DNA from: Ciona savignyi
Taxonomy: Eukaryota; Chordata; Ascidiacea; Phlebobranchia; Cionidae
Assembly (NCBI GenBank): GCA_000149265.1
Contig: CH002979.1
Location: 550,041 to 614,040 of the forward strand
DNA length: 64,000 nucleotides
Direction: 5' to 3'
Positions 1 to 11,290 of this stretch are shown one piece after another. How positions within the stretch are numbered: position 1 is the first letter of the stretch; every line of letters begins with the position of its first letter. The notes beneath the pieces were generated by a model, which did not search any database, had not been told where the DNA came from, and saw only the letters and a program-made list of their open reading frames with translations. Position numbers and translations under genes: made by a program.

Positions 1-677
1 AAACCTTCTACCATTGATTTCGGTTCTCCAGACAAGTATTGGTTAAGCAAATTTAGTTTTAGGGCTGTGCATGCTGATGGTTCAACCAATGCGTCAAACG
101 CAGTTTCCCATGATAAAAAGGACAATACGTTCCCATCGAACACTTTTAATCTTACAGTTGGTAAGTGATACATAGAAACAGGATTAATACGTTTCACCTG
201 AGCACTCCATGTGTCGTGGTCGATGTAATGTTCTTCACCATTTTTGGATTGTCCAGAGCCATCAATATCATCATCATTTTTACCGAAAGAATTCTGTTTG
301 ATTTCGGCGTCTAGGCACGCAGATGATCTGGCTGTCTTTGAGCTCGACTTTACCGATATGCGCTCGGCTCGGAGTTGCTCTATTGCCACTCTCGCATTTT
401 TTGTGATTTCTCTTATTCTGGCTTCGATTTGTCGCCTATTGTCATGCGCTTCCAATTTCTCGGTCGCAGTTAAAGTTTCGATTACTTCGTCAAACAAAGT
501 CGTGTAGTCGTCTTCCAACTTGGTAAGACTTAAAAATAACGTTTGGATTTCTAAAATGTCACCTGATATCACAATTGATCTTTCAACTTTAGATGCGCCT
601 TTGTTCACCGTGGCTTGCAATGTTCTTAGACGCAGATTGATTTCCACGCTTGTCGAGTGTTCCGTACCGCCAGGCAT
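1..677 (-). CDS. BEL/Pao retroelement gag, 5' part (partial at window edge)
   Basis: The minus strand is open from an ATG at 677 to position 1. The first two-thirds are hydrophilic and helical, coiled-coil like. The frame then enters the Pao gag (DUF1759-type) motif, with LPTVRLKVFDGNVLSFLSW followed by a segment ending LSGEPKSMVEGF. The start is supported by an in-frame TGA about 170 nt upstream with no other ATG between. It is clearly related to, but diverged from, the element at 44.6-50.1 kb, whose gag shares the coiled-coil phrase AIEQ(I/L)R and the KLNLL..(Y/F)L(S/A)GEPK motif. The rest of the polyprotein lies outside the window. Homology is by pattern, not by search. Confidence 0.75.
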   Translation of the reverse strand, partial: MPGGTEHSTSVEINLRLRTLQATVNKGASKVERSIVISGDILEIQTLFLSLTKLEDDYTTLFDEVIETLTATEKLEAHDNRRQIEARIREITKNARVAIEQLRAERISVKSSSKTARSSACLDAEIKQNSFGKNDDDIDGSGQSKNGEEHYIDHDTWSAQVKRINPVSMYHLPTVRLKVFDGNVLSFLSWETAFDALVEPSACTALKLNLLNQYLSGEPKSMVEG

Positions 678-1010
678 TTCCTCCGTTCTGTAGTCCTTCT
701 GCACGGGGAAAGGACCTGCGGTTTGACTCGACTTCGGCCTTCTAATAGTAACGTTACTCAGTTCCTGCTGTAATAATTTGTCGCTCAGTTCAGAGCCTGG
801 TTCACTAATCCTTCTGCTCCCAATCAGCTCGATTTCTCCCAATCAGCGCCGACGTTTCCACACGCTATTGTAATCACCTTCGTCCTGCCTTGGCTCGTGG
901 CGAAGGTCTGTTTCGTTGGGAGTTTAGTTGTTATTGTTAGAAGGCTAAATGAAACTCTTCGAAGTTTCAGTTACTCTTCGAGGGCTGAAACTCTTCGAAA
1001 TTTCAGTTAC
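678..1010 (-). other. Retroelement leader between LTR and gag
   Basis: Untranslated leader. It contains a direct duplication of the phrase GAAACTCTTCGAA.TTTCAGTTAC (950-1010) and a second small duplication around 825-845 (CCCAATCAGC twice). No TGG-starting tRNA primer-binding site is visible next to the LTR. Confidence 0.45.
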
Positions 1011-1212
1011 TGTTGCGGCCGTACTTAACCCAAGTACGAGCCTGGCCTTTTATGATCAGATACGCGCAAAATATAGTCTTCCTTGTATTGCGGTAACTAA
1101 AACAGAATAATAAAATGATTAACAAAAGGTACGTCAGTGAAACAAAATATAATAAAATCATACATACCTGAAATTTCCGGCCAAAATATATAATAATTTT
1201 CCGTACACTACA
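1011..1212 (-). repeat. Candidate 5' LTR of the left BEL/Pao element
   Basis: The block begins TGTTGCGGCC, matching TGTTACGGCC at the border of the second element's LTR. Both are followed internally, on the coding strand, by the same GTAACTGAAAT. A TG...CA boundary is available at 1212 (ending CTACA, as in the other LTR). The internal phrase CATACCTGAAATTT is also shared. At about 200 bp it would be half the length of the other LTR, so the outer border is uncertain. The partner LTR is outside the window. Confidence 0.5.
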
Positions 1213-1914
1213 GAAAAACCTCTTTCAACATTAGTATGGTTCCCATTAGACCACCACTTGGTTCCTAGTATAAAATGAAATGACCCCAAGGTCTCAAGGA
1301 TTTCACGCAACACGCACTAAAACAGGATGTGACGTACAACTTAAACAAGAGAGCAAATTAAAACAAAAGGGAAAAACACGTGACCGTAACACACATTATG
1401 ATGCAGCTCTTAGTATTATAGACTCCAGTATTCGGACGCGCCATGTGTATAATAAAAAGGTTATACTCCAGTTGAATAGAAAACGGTTGTGATAAAGATT
1501 AATTTGTGTTTTATATGCGGGAGTAAATTCTTACTCGCACGTCATGAGTCATGCAAGTATTACTCGCGTTACTTACACAGATTTTTGGCACTGATGCAGG
1601 TTTTGTCTAATGTTCAAAAAAGTCATTGCTACAATGTTATTCTGCCGGTTTCAAAACATTTCTCAATTACCCATATTAAAAGTCGCACCGAAACTTCTAA
1701 AAATCATGAGTGTAAAAGTATGGACAAGTCTCATAGTAGTAAGTGTAGGAATTTAATCAATGTAGATCATACTGACAGGATGTGTGGGGTCTGGGGTGGG
1801 GGCTCGCTATATCGCAGACCCTTTTTCCAATATCGCTTCAATTATCACATATCATGTTCTGCTGCATTTATTTCATCATTTTATTTCATTAAATCTATTC
1901 TAAACCCATTCCAG
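1213..1914. other. Intronic/intergenic sequence upstream of the AP-1 mu exons
   Basis: Two unsupported open frames (1280-1492, 1489-2049) cross this stretch. Only the end of the second is real coding, from the splice acceptor at 1914. The N-terminal exons of the mu subunit are not here, so this is probably an intron into which the Pao element inserted. Confidence 0.5.
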
Positions 1915-4900
1915 ATTTTCACTCATTATTTCAAAGAACTGGAGGAAGAAAGTATCAAGGATAACTTTGTGATTGTTTACGAGTTGTTTGATGAAGTGAT
2001 GGACTTCGGGTATCCTCAGTTCAGTGATCCCAAGATTCTACAAGAGTAAGTGTTTGTATGAGTATTTGTGCTTGCTTCAGAGATGATTATAATGTTTTCT
2101 CTTCAAGTCCAATGAGTCTGAAAATGATTTCACTCCATTTAAAAAATTTCGAGAATCCTAACTGACATGCTGATAGTGTGCCTCGATATTAATTTGGGGA
2201 ATTCCTAGTACCAGAAAAAAAGTAAAAACTTTGTCTGATCTTAATAATTCAACAACAGTTGAGCTATTGTTTGTTTACACTGCAGAGCTATGTTAAAATA
2301 AAGGACTAATCTTACGTAATTTTACCTTTCTGGGACCTCTTACTGCCCCCCAATAACCCAATAATCCCCACTATTCCCCCCCAGGTACATCACACAGGAA
2401 GGTCATAAACTCGAGGTTCAAGTTCGTCCCCCGTCCACCGTCACCAACGCTGTCTCATGGAGGTCGGAAGGACTCAAGTACAGGAAGAACGAGGTGAACA
2501 CGATTGTGGGGAAATCATTCCGTTTATTTTTTACCACACACAATGCAAAGAAAGGAGAGAATAATTATTCCCACCAATATATACTGGATCTGTTTATCGC
2601 TAAGAACTACCAGGCTACCACCAAATGTCTTAAACAGTAAACATAAACACTGATGTTCCTATTACCATCGTTATATTATTAGATTCAACTAGTTTAGAAC
2701 CTCTCATAAGATCTTCATTGCACAGAAATTTGGTGTTAAAGCGCCCGCCAAATAATAGTTTTTTAACCGAGCCAAGTTTCGAACCCAGATAGTCCGTCCA
2801 GGACCGTTTTTGTATGGGTCGGTATATCTATCGGGGGCGTTAACCGGTCGCGCCCGCAAAATAAAAGACTAAAAGCTTGTAGCGCCCCCTAATGGTAATC
2901 CTCCCGCATCCGCAGGTCTTCCTGGATGTGATCGAGTCGGTGAACCTCCTGGTCAGCTCCACAGGGAACGTCCTCCGCTCTGAGATCGTGGGGAGCGTGA
3001 AGATGCGAGTCTACCTCACTGGGATGCCGGAGCTCAGATTGGGACTCAACGACAAAGTTTTGTTCCAGAACACAGGAAGTAGGTGTCATGTGAGGTTGAG
3101 ATGTTTATCCTGCGTTTGTGGTTGGAGTCTGGGTGTTGCCTCGTGTGTACATGAGTTGATTAAAATAATGTCAAATAATGAAGACAAAAAATAGTTTAAA
3201 AACTATAACTAAAATACTTTGAAAGCTCAATTGTGGACCCAAGGTTATCTGACCATAGTTAGTGTTGTAGTTAATCTAGTTACCCACACACTGGGATAAC
3301 CATGATTTAAAATCCTGGCTACTTAAGGCTTTAAGGACAAGACAATACAAAGATTTTCTTAAACCCTGCTTGACCAAAAAGCCATTTTAAAAAAGGAAGA
3401 GCATTTTTTTGGTTTAAAACTCACAATGAATTGAGCTGGTAGTGAAGGACTCATCAAACTCGTCAAGTATTTAGATATGGCTATTTTACCATGTTATGTA
3501 ACGTCAACTTTCCAGATATGTGTTAGAATACTGCATGGGCTTTCTTAAATTTAAGCTGGGTTGCGCTGTGGCGGTGTGTTGAACTGATAAACAATCACTA
3601 AAGGCTGAAGCGCTGAAAAGGCTTAAAGACGTATAGACCTCCTCACGAACATAATAAGCATAGAATGTCGATCAAACATCGATCCCCAGGAGGGAAGAGC
3701 AAAGCAGTCGAGATGGAAGACGTGAAGTTCCATCAATGCGTCCGATTGTCGCGGTTCGAGAACGATCGAACAATCTCATTTATTCCACCGGATGGCGAGT
3801 TTGAGCTCATGTCGTACAGACTCAATACCCATGTGAGTTGCCATGGTTAAAGCGAGAGGTTGTACTGAGGTCCAGGACTTCATGCATCATGAGAGGTTGC
3901 ATGTTAGATGTTGTGCCCACCTAAAAAAAGAGCCTCTGTCAGTCATTTCTTTGTTACTTTCATATTGGGCTAAAATTAAAAGTTAGCCTCTTTAACTATT
4001 TGTGTCCACGATTTTCTAGTTTATCCCTGAAATAAGTGGGTGTCCCTTAAAATAGAGTCAAGGTCTCTTAAATTGTTAAATTGGCTCGGAGTCCATTGGT
4101 CTTTCTCGCTGAATAAACTCTGAAATATGATGGTATAAATCACAAGGTTCTATAACTAGCACAAAACATTGACACTATTCATGTACCCATCTTCCCCACA
4201 ACCTGACCTCACCCCCTCCCATCCAGGTGAAACCCCTAATATGGATTGAATCGGTGATAGAGCGCCACTCGCACAGCAGAGTGGAAATCATGGTGAAAGC
4301 GAAGAGTCAGTTCAAACGGCGATCCACTGCAAACAACGTTGAGATTCAAATCCCGGTTCCAAACGACGCAGATTCCCCCAAGTTCAAAACATCGGTGGGA
4401 AGTGTGAAGTGGGTCCCGGAGACGAGTCATATCGTGTGGTCGGTCAAGTCCTTCCCAGTAAGTTGGAAGCAGCATTCATTCATTTTGTGGTTATGTAGTC
4501 ATTGGTTGGTCCTTAGTTCCTGAATCTTGGATGTTATAGTTTGCTCTCTTGGCGGTTTGTGTCTTGATGTTGAATATAAACTTACGTTGTAAGTTGTACC
4601 TCTTCTTCTTTCTTATCTCAGGGTTATAAAGATGGCTGTTTCACTACAATTCATGAGTTACAGCCAAAGTTGTATTAGAATTTTTTTATCTGACAATTAA
4701 GTTGTAATTTAGGTCGATTAAATTCCACTGGGCTTGAAAAACAATCAGTAAACAAACAATGTTTAACAGAATAGCTTAATGGGTTGGTACGTCCTATTTT
4801 AGCCGATAGGTTGGTAGATCAAAACTGGTCGCTAGCTAGTCGGTTGTTTCTTTGAGTAAGGTACTTGGTGAACATTGCCTGAATACAGTGGTTTAATGGG

Positions 4901-5815
4901 CTGTACTAAAACTTAAAGAACAACTCAATCTAAAACAACACACTGCAATAGTTCTGGTACCCACGATGGACGTGCTCCTTTACATATGAGTGTGGGTTGA
5001 CATGAAGTGATGTTTCGCAAGTTCGTTGTAAGATTTTCACGATTTCCTCTCTAACTCACCACTTAGGGAGGCAAGGAGTACTTGATGCGCGCTCATTTCG
5101 GACTTCCAAGCGTAGAAAGTGATGAAATGGAGGGGAAGCCCCCAATCAGCGTCAAATTCGAGATCCCATACTTCACTACGTCAGGAATCCAGGTCAGGTT
5201 CACATGTTTGTCGTGAAAAATGGCAAAAATTCTTGTTTTTACAAAAGGTCACTTTTTGTGTCTTAACTATGAATAGAATTTATATAAATTTCAATGTCCT
5301 TATAAATACCGGTTTATGATTATTATTTTTTCTTCATTTTTATTTGCTACCATCTTGATGCCAAGTTCCCTCCATAAAGTTGAAGGTACACTATGTAACA
5401 ACATGTTCTCCAGGTGAGATACTTGAAGATCATAGAGAAGAGTGGATACCAAGCATTGCCCTGGGTGAGGTACATCACTCAAAATGGAGGTGACTATTCT
5501 GCTGTCTTTTGTAATACGACTTGTTTTAAAACTAGGTTCTGGGCATAGGCTTAAAGTTAGAGGTGCCATTAATGCAAACTTCACCCCTTGCCTGCTTAAT
5601 TGCTTTATTGGCACCCTTGATGTAATTTAAAAACTAGTTTGGGTGATTTTGAACGATCTGTTCTCCTCACTAAGACCATTTTTTTGTATATAATCGGTAT
5701 GTGTATCGGTCGGGTTAACTATTCGGCCACACGACCATACATTACAATTTAAATTCTCAATCTATCATAATACAAATGTTAACCATCCACAGACTACCAG
5801 CTACGAACGAATTGA
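1915..5815 (+). CDS. AP1M1: AP-1 complex subunit mu (C-terminal 333 residues, eight exons)
   Basis: Medium chain of the AP-1 clathrin adaptor, which sorts cargo between the trans-Golgi network and endosomes. Exons: 1915-2045, 2385-2493, 2916-3078, 3690-3832, 4227-4457, 5067-5192, 5414-5489, 5793-5815. All have GT-AG borders and the total is 1002 nt including TGA. The first visible exon reads YFKELEEESIKDNFV, the end of the longin domain. Next come DFGYPQ and YITQEGHKLE, then the mu-homology domain that binds tyrosine-based YxxPhi signals (VKFHQCVRLSRFENDRTI, FKRRSTANNVEI, KWVPETSHIVWSVKSFP). The gene ends in YQLRTN. Similarity to animal mu1 is very high and clearly closer to mu1 than to mu2 (AP-2). 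About the first 90-100 residues are missing and must lie upstream. Introns hold a tRNA-like SINE (2761-2855) and a composite SINE (about 4767-4990). Confidence 0.95.
2761..2855 (-). repeat. Second tRNA-like SINE family, copy in AP1M intron
   Basis: Read on the minus strand it has a B-box-like GGTTCGAAACTTGG and, upstream, a GTTAACGC A-box remnant. The phrase TATACCGACCCATACAAAAA links the two boxes. The same layout recurs near 16.74, 21.33, 37.43-37.68 and 57.62 kb. Confidence 0.6.
4767..4990 (+). repeat. Composite tRNA-derived SINE, diverged copy
   Basis: Head with GGTCGCTAGCTAGTCGGTTG, middle with AACATTGCCTGAA and an ACACACTGCAATAG box. The 3' end is degraded. It sits in an AP1M intron. 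Confidence 0.6.
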
Positions 5816-7072
5816 TGATTTTGAAGCTCTTGATACTCAGCGTTGACAAATTCTATTTTTAAACCCATTATAAGAGTGTCTATTAGTCCATGCTATGGTT
5901 CGGACCGCACTAATATATAACACGACCTTGCGGCACCGAACTATGGCACTTTAAATATATGTGCACTGATACTTACAATCAACTTTGCATATAACATAAA
6001 CTTTATTGGACTAAATTCCAATCCAACTTCAAGCGACGTTTTACAACGGCACACACTATATGTAGCGTTTGGATCATGTAATGTAGACCAAATAATAAAT
6101 GAACAGTGCAATAATGTGGACTGATGTTTGTAAGGGTAGTTTTTATGGAAACCTTTAGAAAATTGAGTCGATTTAAAAACTTTTACGTAGAATACCGAAA
6201 TATATTTAATTCTCAAAACAATGTGCGATAATCAGTTTATCCGGTCAAGCAATTCAATCAGTTCAGCAAGCGTATAGCAGCGAAAAGAGCAAAAAAACTG
6301 CTACGGAAATTACTTAAACTCACAACCTGGGACTTGCACATATCCAGCGATACATGAAAAAAGCACAAGCGGTTACACGGACAATGGCCAGATTATCGGA
6401 GTAATTAAAGTTTATTTTGGTCGTTCCTATAACCTTCCTACACTCCAATAATGGGTACAGGTAACATTCAGCTGGTTTGCTGACCCACTGAATGACGGAG
6501 CTGCGAAAGGACCTCGATTATCAGTTGTAAAATATTCTATTTAGAAACCGCCAGACAAGGATAGAGTTCGATTCAAAGGTTACATTTTTAGTGTGGTTCG
6601 GCATCTAAAAAGGTTTCAACGTCAAAATCAACCAAAATATAAAAACTATCCATAAAGATAATAATGATATTTATTACCTTTATGAGTGCGTCACAAATAA
6701 TCCACAATGTTGATTTACAGTTAGTTCCCGCGGTAGTATTTTGTATTGATTATGTAATTTGAGTATTGATTATATAATTCGTGATTGTAACCGACCCATT
6801 TACCAATTATAAGATCTGTAGCGGTTGTAAGTTTCTTTCGTTAAATAATTTCATACTTTTCTTAGAATTACGGAGAGAATCTCAGTCAAAAACCAACTAT
6901 AACCAGGCTAGAAATCTAGAATAAAAGCTAATGGTGCCATTTAAATTTACAATGAATTTATCGTAGTTTGGGAGCATTTTGTTAGATAACTGTGTTAGTT
7001 TTAACAGTAACTGTCATACCTCCATGGTCCACAGCTATTTTTTCTCGACTAAAAGGCTAAAATTAAGCAAAA
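5816..7072. other. Intergenic, no gene seen
   Basis: AT-rich sequence between AP1M and EMRE. No conserved frame or clear repeat boundary was recognised. The open frame at 5941-6216 (-) has no recognisable similarity and AT-rich, random-looking composition. Confidence 0.5.
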
Positions 7073-7342
7073 ATGAGCCAGACATTAATTAACATACTAC
7101 GTTCAACCCGTGCATTTCAACCTCATTTGAAGAAGCCAATTTTGACGAAAACCATTCGTTCGGTGTTTCAAACTTCAACGGGCGCTGTACTTGCAAAACC
7201 AAAAACCGAGTCTCTGGGGTTGATCAAGTGTCTCATTGTGGTGACACCGTTCGTATATCTTGGTGGGATGGTGTCTATGACCGGAGCCAGTCTGCTCGAA
7301 GACTACGATATATTTGTTCCAGAGGATGACGATGATGACTAA
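7073..7342 (+). CDS. SMDT1: EMRE, essential subunit of the mitochondrial calcium uniporter (89 aa)
   Basis: EMRE is a small single-pass inner-membrane protein. It is needed for MCU channel opening and for coupling to the MICU gatekeepers. The 89-residue frame has an Arg/Lys/Ser-rich N-terminus typical of a mitochondrial presequence, then TGAVLAKPK before the membrane segment (human has SGAILPKPV). The membrane helix runs about residues 50-68 (GLIKCLIVVTPFVYLGGMVS). The C-terminus is LLEDYDIFVPEDDDDD, whose acidic tail contacts MICU1 in other animals. Length and layout match the family (human 107 aa). It is intronless. A pyrimidine stretch followed by several AG dinucleotides just upstream could be a spliced-leader acceptor, as used in tunicates, but this is inference. 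A poly(A) signal AATAAA lies near 7674. Confidence 0.92.
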   Translation: MSQTLINILRSTRAFQPHLKKPILTKTIRSVFQTSTGAVLAKPKTESLGLIKCLIVVTPFVYLGGMVSMTGASLLEDYDIFVPEDDDDD

Positions 7343-8034
7343 GCACTTTAGAGTGGTGATGACTCATAATGTATCAACAATTTTAAGCACATTTTGTTGT
7401 CTTTTTATGTTTCACTGGTCAATTACATTCTTCATACTACAAGTATTCAACCACAACTTTAATTAATTGTTCTTTCATTACAATGTTAAGTTCATAGCCA
7501 TTTAAATCAATTTAAGAATCTTAAACAATAACTCTATATAAAAATGGCCGATTTGTGTTTTTTTAATGTTTGATATATTCTTTGTTTTGTCCTAAGCAAT
7601 TGATGTTCGCTTTATTCAAAATTCTAAATAATAGCATTTAACTGTACCCCACATAAGAGTGGCATAAAATTTGAATAAATAGATGTTTATTGTTTAATTT
7701 CTGGACATATTTTACAAACATAAATAAAATTTTTCCTTTATGTTTTGTAATCAATGAAATGTGTAATAAACTTACACAAATAAAGTTCAACATTTTAAAC
7801 TTAAACTATAATTATTGTATATTTCCTATCCTAGTTGTTTAGTTTTTCTCAAAATTTTTTTAACATATATATGTAGACTTATAATATTTATATAGATGCC
7901 TACATTGGTATTTGTTTCTTCCTTAAATTATCATGGAATTCTTGTGTATATTGTTGTGTGAGTAATATAGTTTTGTCACTGTTATAATGTGAATTGTGTT
8001 CTATAGGTGCTTAGTTCCACACTTACTGATTTCA

Positions 8035-9294
8035 ATGGATCAGGATAGTATTTCACGATATAGTCGGCAACTTATAATGCCGGAAATAGGTGTCAAAGGT
8101 CAACTGGCGATGAAGAATTCTTCAGTGTTGATCATTGGGGCAGGTGGTCTTGGGTGCCCTGCAATCCAGTATCTAGTGGCAGCTGGAGTTGGGAGAATTG
8201 GGATTGTTGATTACGATGTGGTTGAGGTTAGTAATCTCCATCGGCAGATACTTCACTCAGAGGCGAAAGCAGCTCAAAAGATGCAAAAAACATCATCAGC
8301 ATCCCAAGCTGCCTCACAGCTCAATGCAAAGGTGGAGGTGGAAGAATTCTGTGTTCAACTCGACCGTGGAAACATCTTCGGAATAATGGGATCCTATGAT
8401 GTTGTATTGGATGCCACAGACAATGTGCCTTCTCGATATTTAATCAGCGATGCTTGTGTTATTCTCAACAAACCCCTGGTTTCAGGGAGTGCGTTGAGAT
8501 GGGAAGGACAGCTTACTACATATCATTACCACAATGAAGCAGATGGCACATATGGGCCATGCTATCGATGCCTGTACCCTGCCCCTCCACCACCCGAAAC
8601 CGTCACTAATTGCTCGGATGGTGGAGTTCTAGGTGTTGTACCTGGGATTATAGGCTGCATGCAAGCTCTTGAAGTAATCAAGCTTTTAATAGGAGTGGAG
8701 CCTTCTTACAGCCAGAAACTTTTGGTATTTGATGGCTTGTATGGCCAGTTTCGTACAGTAAGATTACGGGGAGCACAAGCATCATGTATAGCATGTGGGG
8801 CAAATCCAAGCATCAGTAGAACAACGATGCCTGACTATGAAGATTTTTGCGGCACCGCTGCAACCGATAAATGTTTAATGTTAAATATTTTAAAACCAGA
8901 AGAGCGAATTTTAGCAACTGATTACAAAAAAATATTTGAATCCAAAAAACATCATATTTTGATTGACGTTCGAAATGCGATTGAGTTAGACATTTGTGTT
9001 TTACCGAATTGCATTAATATTCCTTTAAAAATAATCCAACGTTGTCAGAGAAACTGTAAAAACGGTGAACTGTTATTGCCGACGGAACTGAATGATAATC
9101 TTGGGCAAGCTCTTCAAGAAATCGATACGAAACCATCCATTTTTGTGGTTTGTCGTTTGGGCAATGATTCTCAACACGCTGTGAAAATTTTGAAGAAATG
9201 TGTGAAGTTTGAACCATCAGTTACTGTACAGGACATTAAAGGTGGATTGTTGTCATGGTCCAAACATGTTGACAATTCATTCCCAACTTATTAA
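8035..9294 (+). CDS. MOCS3: Adenylyltransferase and sulfurtransferase MOCS3 (Uba4), 419 aa
   Basis: Dual enzyme that adenylates and thiocarboxylates the C-termini of MOCS2A (molybdenum cofactor synthesis) and URM1 (2-thiolation of cytosolic tRNA wobble uridine). Residues 1-250 form a ThiF/E1-like domain. It holds the ATP-binding GAGGLG (35-40) and the DYDVVEVSNLHRQ phrase. Zinc cysteines are C176/C179 and C251/C254, and the E1-like cysteine is C193 in NCSDGGVLG. Residues about 290-419 are a rhodanese domain with the persulfide cysteine C373 in CRLGNDSQ. All key residues are present. The ATG at 8035 was chosen because the upstream in-frame extension (from 7996) is not family-like and a CTTAG acceptor-like site lies between them at 8009-8013. 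It is a single exon, 692 bp downstream of EMRE on the same strand. Confidence 0.95.
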   Translation: MDQDSISRYSRQLIMPEIGVKGQLAMKNSSVLIIGAGGLGCPAIQYLVAAGVGRIGIVDYDVVEVSNLHRQILHSEAKAAQKMQKTSSASQAASQLNAKVEVEEFCVQLDRGNIFGIMGSYDVVLDATDNVPSRYLISDACVILNKPLVSGSALRWEGQLTTYHYHNEADGTYGPCYRCLYPAPPPPETVTNCSDGGVLGVVPGIIGCMQALEVIKLLIGVEPSYSQKLLVFDGLYGQFRTVRLRGAQASCIACGANPSISRTTMPDYEDFCGTAATDKCLMLNILKPEERILATDYKKIFESKKHHILIDVRNAIELDICVLPNCINIPLKIIQRCQRNCKNGELLLPTELNDNLGQALQEIDTKPSIFVVCRLGNDSQHAVKILKKCVKFEPSVTVQDIKGGLLSWSKHVDNSFPTY

Positions 9295-11290
9295 AAATGG
9301 ATTAAAGTTTTTAACTCCAAGCTGCTAAATTGCACTGTGTGTAAGGGATTTGTGGATTAAGGTTGTTGGTAATGAAACATTAAATTTCATTTTCTGATGT
9401 TAACAATTCTAGACTATGTGTGGCCAGATTTTTCTCATTACACCCTCGGTGTATGTTGTATGGTACATCAACTTGTGTGTCACTTGCAATTGCTGTGTCA
9501 TTCAAGCGAAATGCTCAGTGGGTTAGTGTGTTAGCTTTTAAACGAACAGGTTGCAGGTTTGAAACTGATCACCTGCCAGTTTGTGGACATTGATTAAACC
9601 CAGTGGATTAATGGACTCTGCTTAAGCCAAAGAAACGTCCCAATCATATACAACACAATGCAATAGCTCCGCAACCAGCAGTGGGCGCTAGGTAACTACC
9701 TAACTGGTAATAACACATTCTGATTACGTAGTAAAAATGAAAGAAAAACACAAATGATGAAAATATACGTCAAGTGCACTAAACACCATCGAATAAAATA
9801 ATAGTTTTCAATCAAGGACGGAAATTGGCAATAAGGTTTGTGGATAACGCCCCATGACTTCGTACCGAATGTCGATGACGTAATCAAAAATGATAACTGC
9901 CTGGAAGCTTGATTAACTAGTGAGCCACCACATAGAAATTAATCGGGACCTATTGAATACAATAAATTAAGTTTGACGTAATTCCGACAGATGGTTTTGA
10001 TAGGCTACACTAACACGAAAGGAACGACTCAAATATAAACAACCCACTGCAATACCTGCCGTAATCCGGTGGAAGCGAGATAATCTGATAATTACCTGTG
10101 TGATAATTCCACGGCGTTTTGTAAAAGATTCGGGATAAAACAAGAATATCCTGGTTTTGTTTCTAGTTTAGGGATATTAATGACGTCATGTTGCATTATT
10201 TAGCACCGCGTAACCATAGTCGAGATGTTTGGATATATATTTCCCCTATTAAACTAAAATCCAACTTCAATATAATGTTGACTGGATCACGCCAACGTCG
10301 ATTTAGTGGCACAGACAGCTAGCGATTGCCAGAGTAGTAACCAGAACCTGTGGACCCCAAGAACTAGGTGCTTTATTATGTAACAACACAACTGACGCCA
10401 TAATCGTTTGCATTATTCAAATATTATGTCACAATTCTAGTTGATGATAAATTCCACTGCATGTGATTGCAATTATTTGATGACAAATATTAGAATGCCC
10501 ACATTGTTACCGAACAATGATTAATGAACATGTTCCCAATATAATCTACTCAGCAATCCAATGTTAGCTAACCCACAGCAGCGAAGCACGGATCACGGAA
10601 TTTCCTCCAGTCGAGTTTTAACCGGTCAGGTGTGGAATGTTTTTCAGAATTATGCAAAAAATTAAATCCATAATGAAAGCACGGGATTTATAACGTCATG
10701 TACGTGGCTATTTTAAAGGTTAATCACATAATTATAAAAATATTCAACAAAAGACTTAAGCCGCCTAAAAATTGACTGTAATGAGTATATCTATGAAACA
10801 ATTTTAACTTTTATGAGAATAATTGGGTTAAAGCAGGAGGAAAACAGTATACGTGTTTTTTTATTAACTAGCCTAAGAAAAAGGACAAGCTTAGTCCATA
10901 AAGACCACACCTACACGCTCGTGCGTCAACGTGTAGGTTTTCCAAATGGTTAGCGCCACCGATTCATATATACTGATTCACATACAAAACGGTCTTTAAC
11001 AAGCTTATTATGAGAGGAAAACCTAGCCAGATTAAAAAGGAACGAAAAATGTCAGTTGTGGTAAAAAAGTTACAGTTGTGTTAAAGTTTCATGTAAAATC
11101 GCATGAAATTTTCTTCTAATTTATTATAAACAAATTATTAATTAATTTCAATAAAAGATTAACGTTTGTTGGAGCAATATGTGCAGGTTTTTACACCAAT
11201 AAACTATATGCATGTACTTGTTTTTAAATTTACGATTTTGCTTATTTCAAGGACATTAGGTAATAAGTCACTATCCATCCAAACCTTACC
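9295..11290. other. Intergenic, decayed SINE pieces
   Basis: Degraded composite-SINE fragments lie at about 9509-9710 (+) and 10020-10140 (+), recognised by CACTGCAATA/GTGGGCGC-like boxes. The remainder is AT-rich with no supported gene. Confidence 0.5.

Noticed and set aside
1280-2049. Upstream open frames as N-terminal AP1M exons
   Set aside because: No similarity to the longin domain until the splice acceptor at 1914; mu1 N-terminal phrases are absent.
7073-9294. EMRE-MOCS3 operon
   Set aside because: Tunicate operons usually have very short spacers; here 692 bp separate the genes and include a poly(A) signal.
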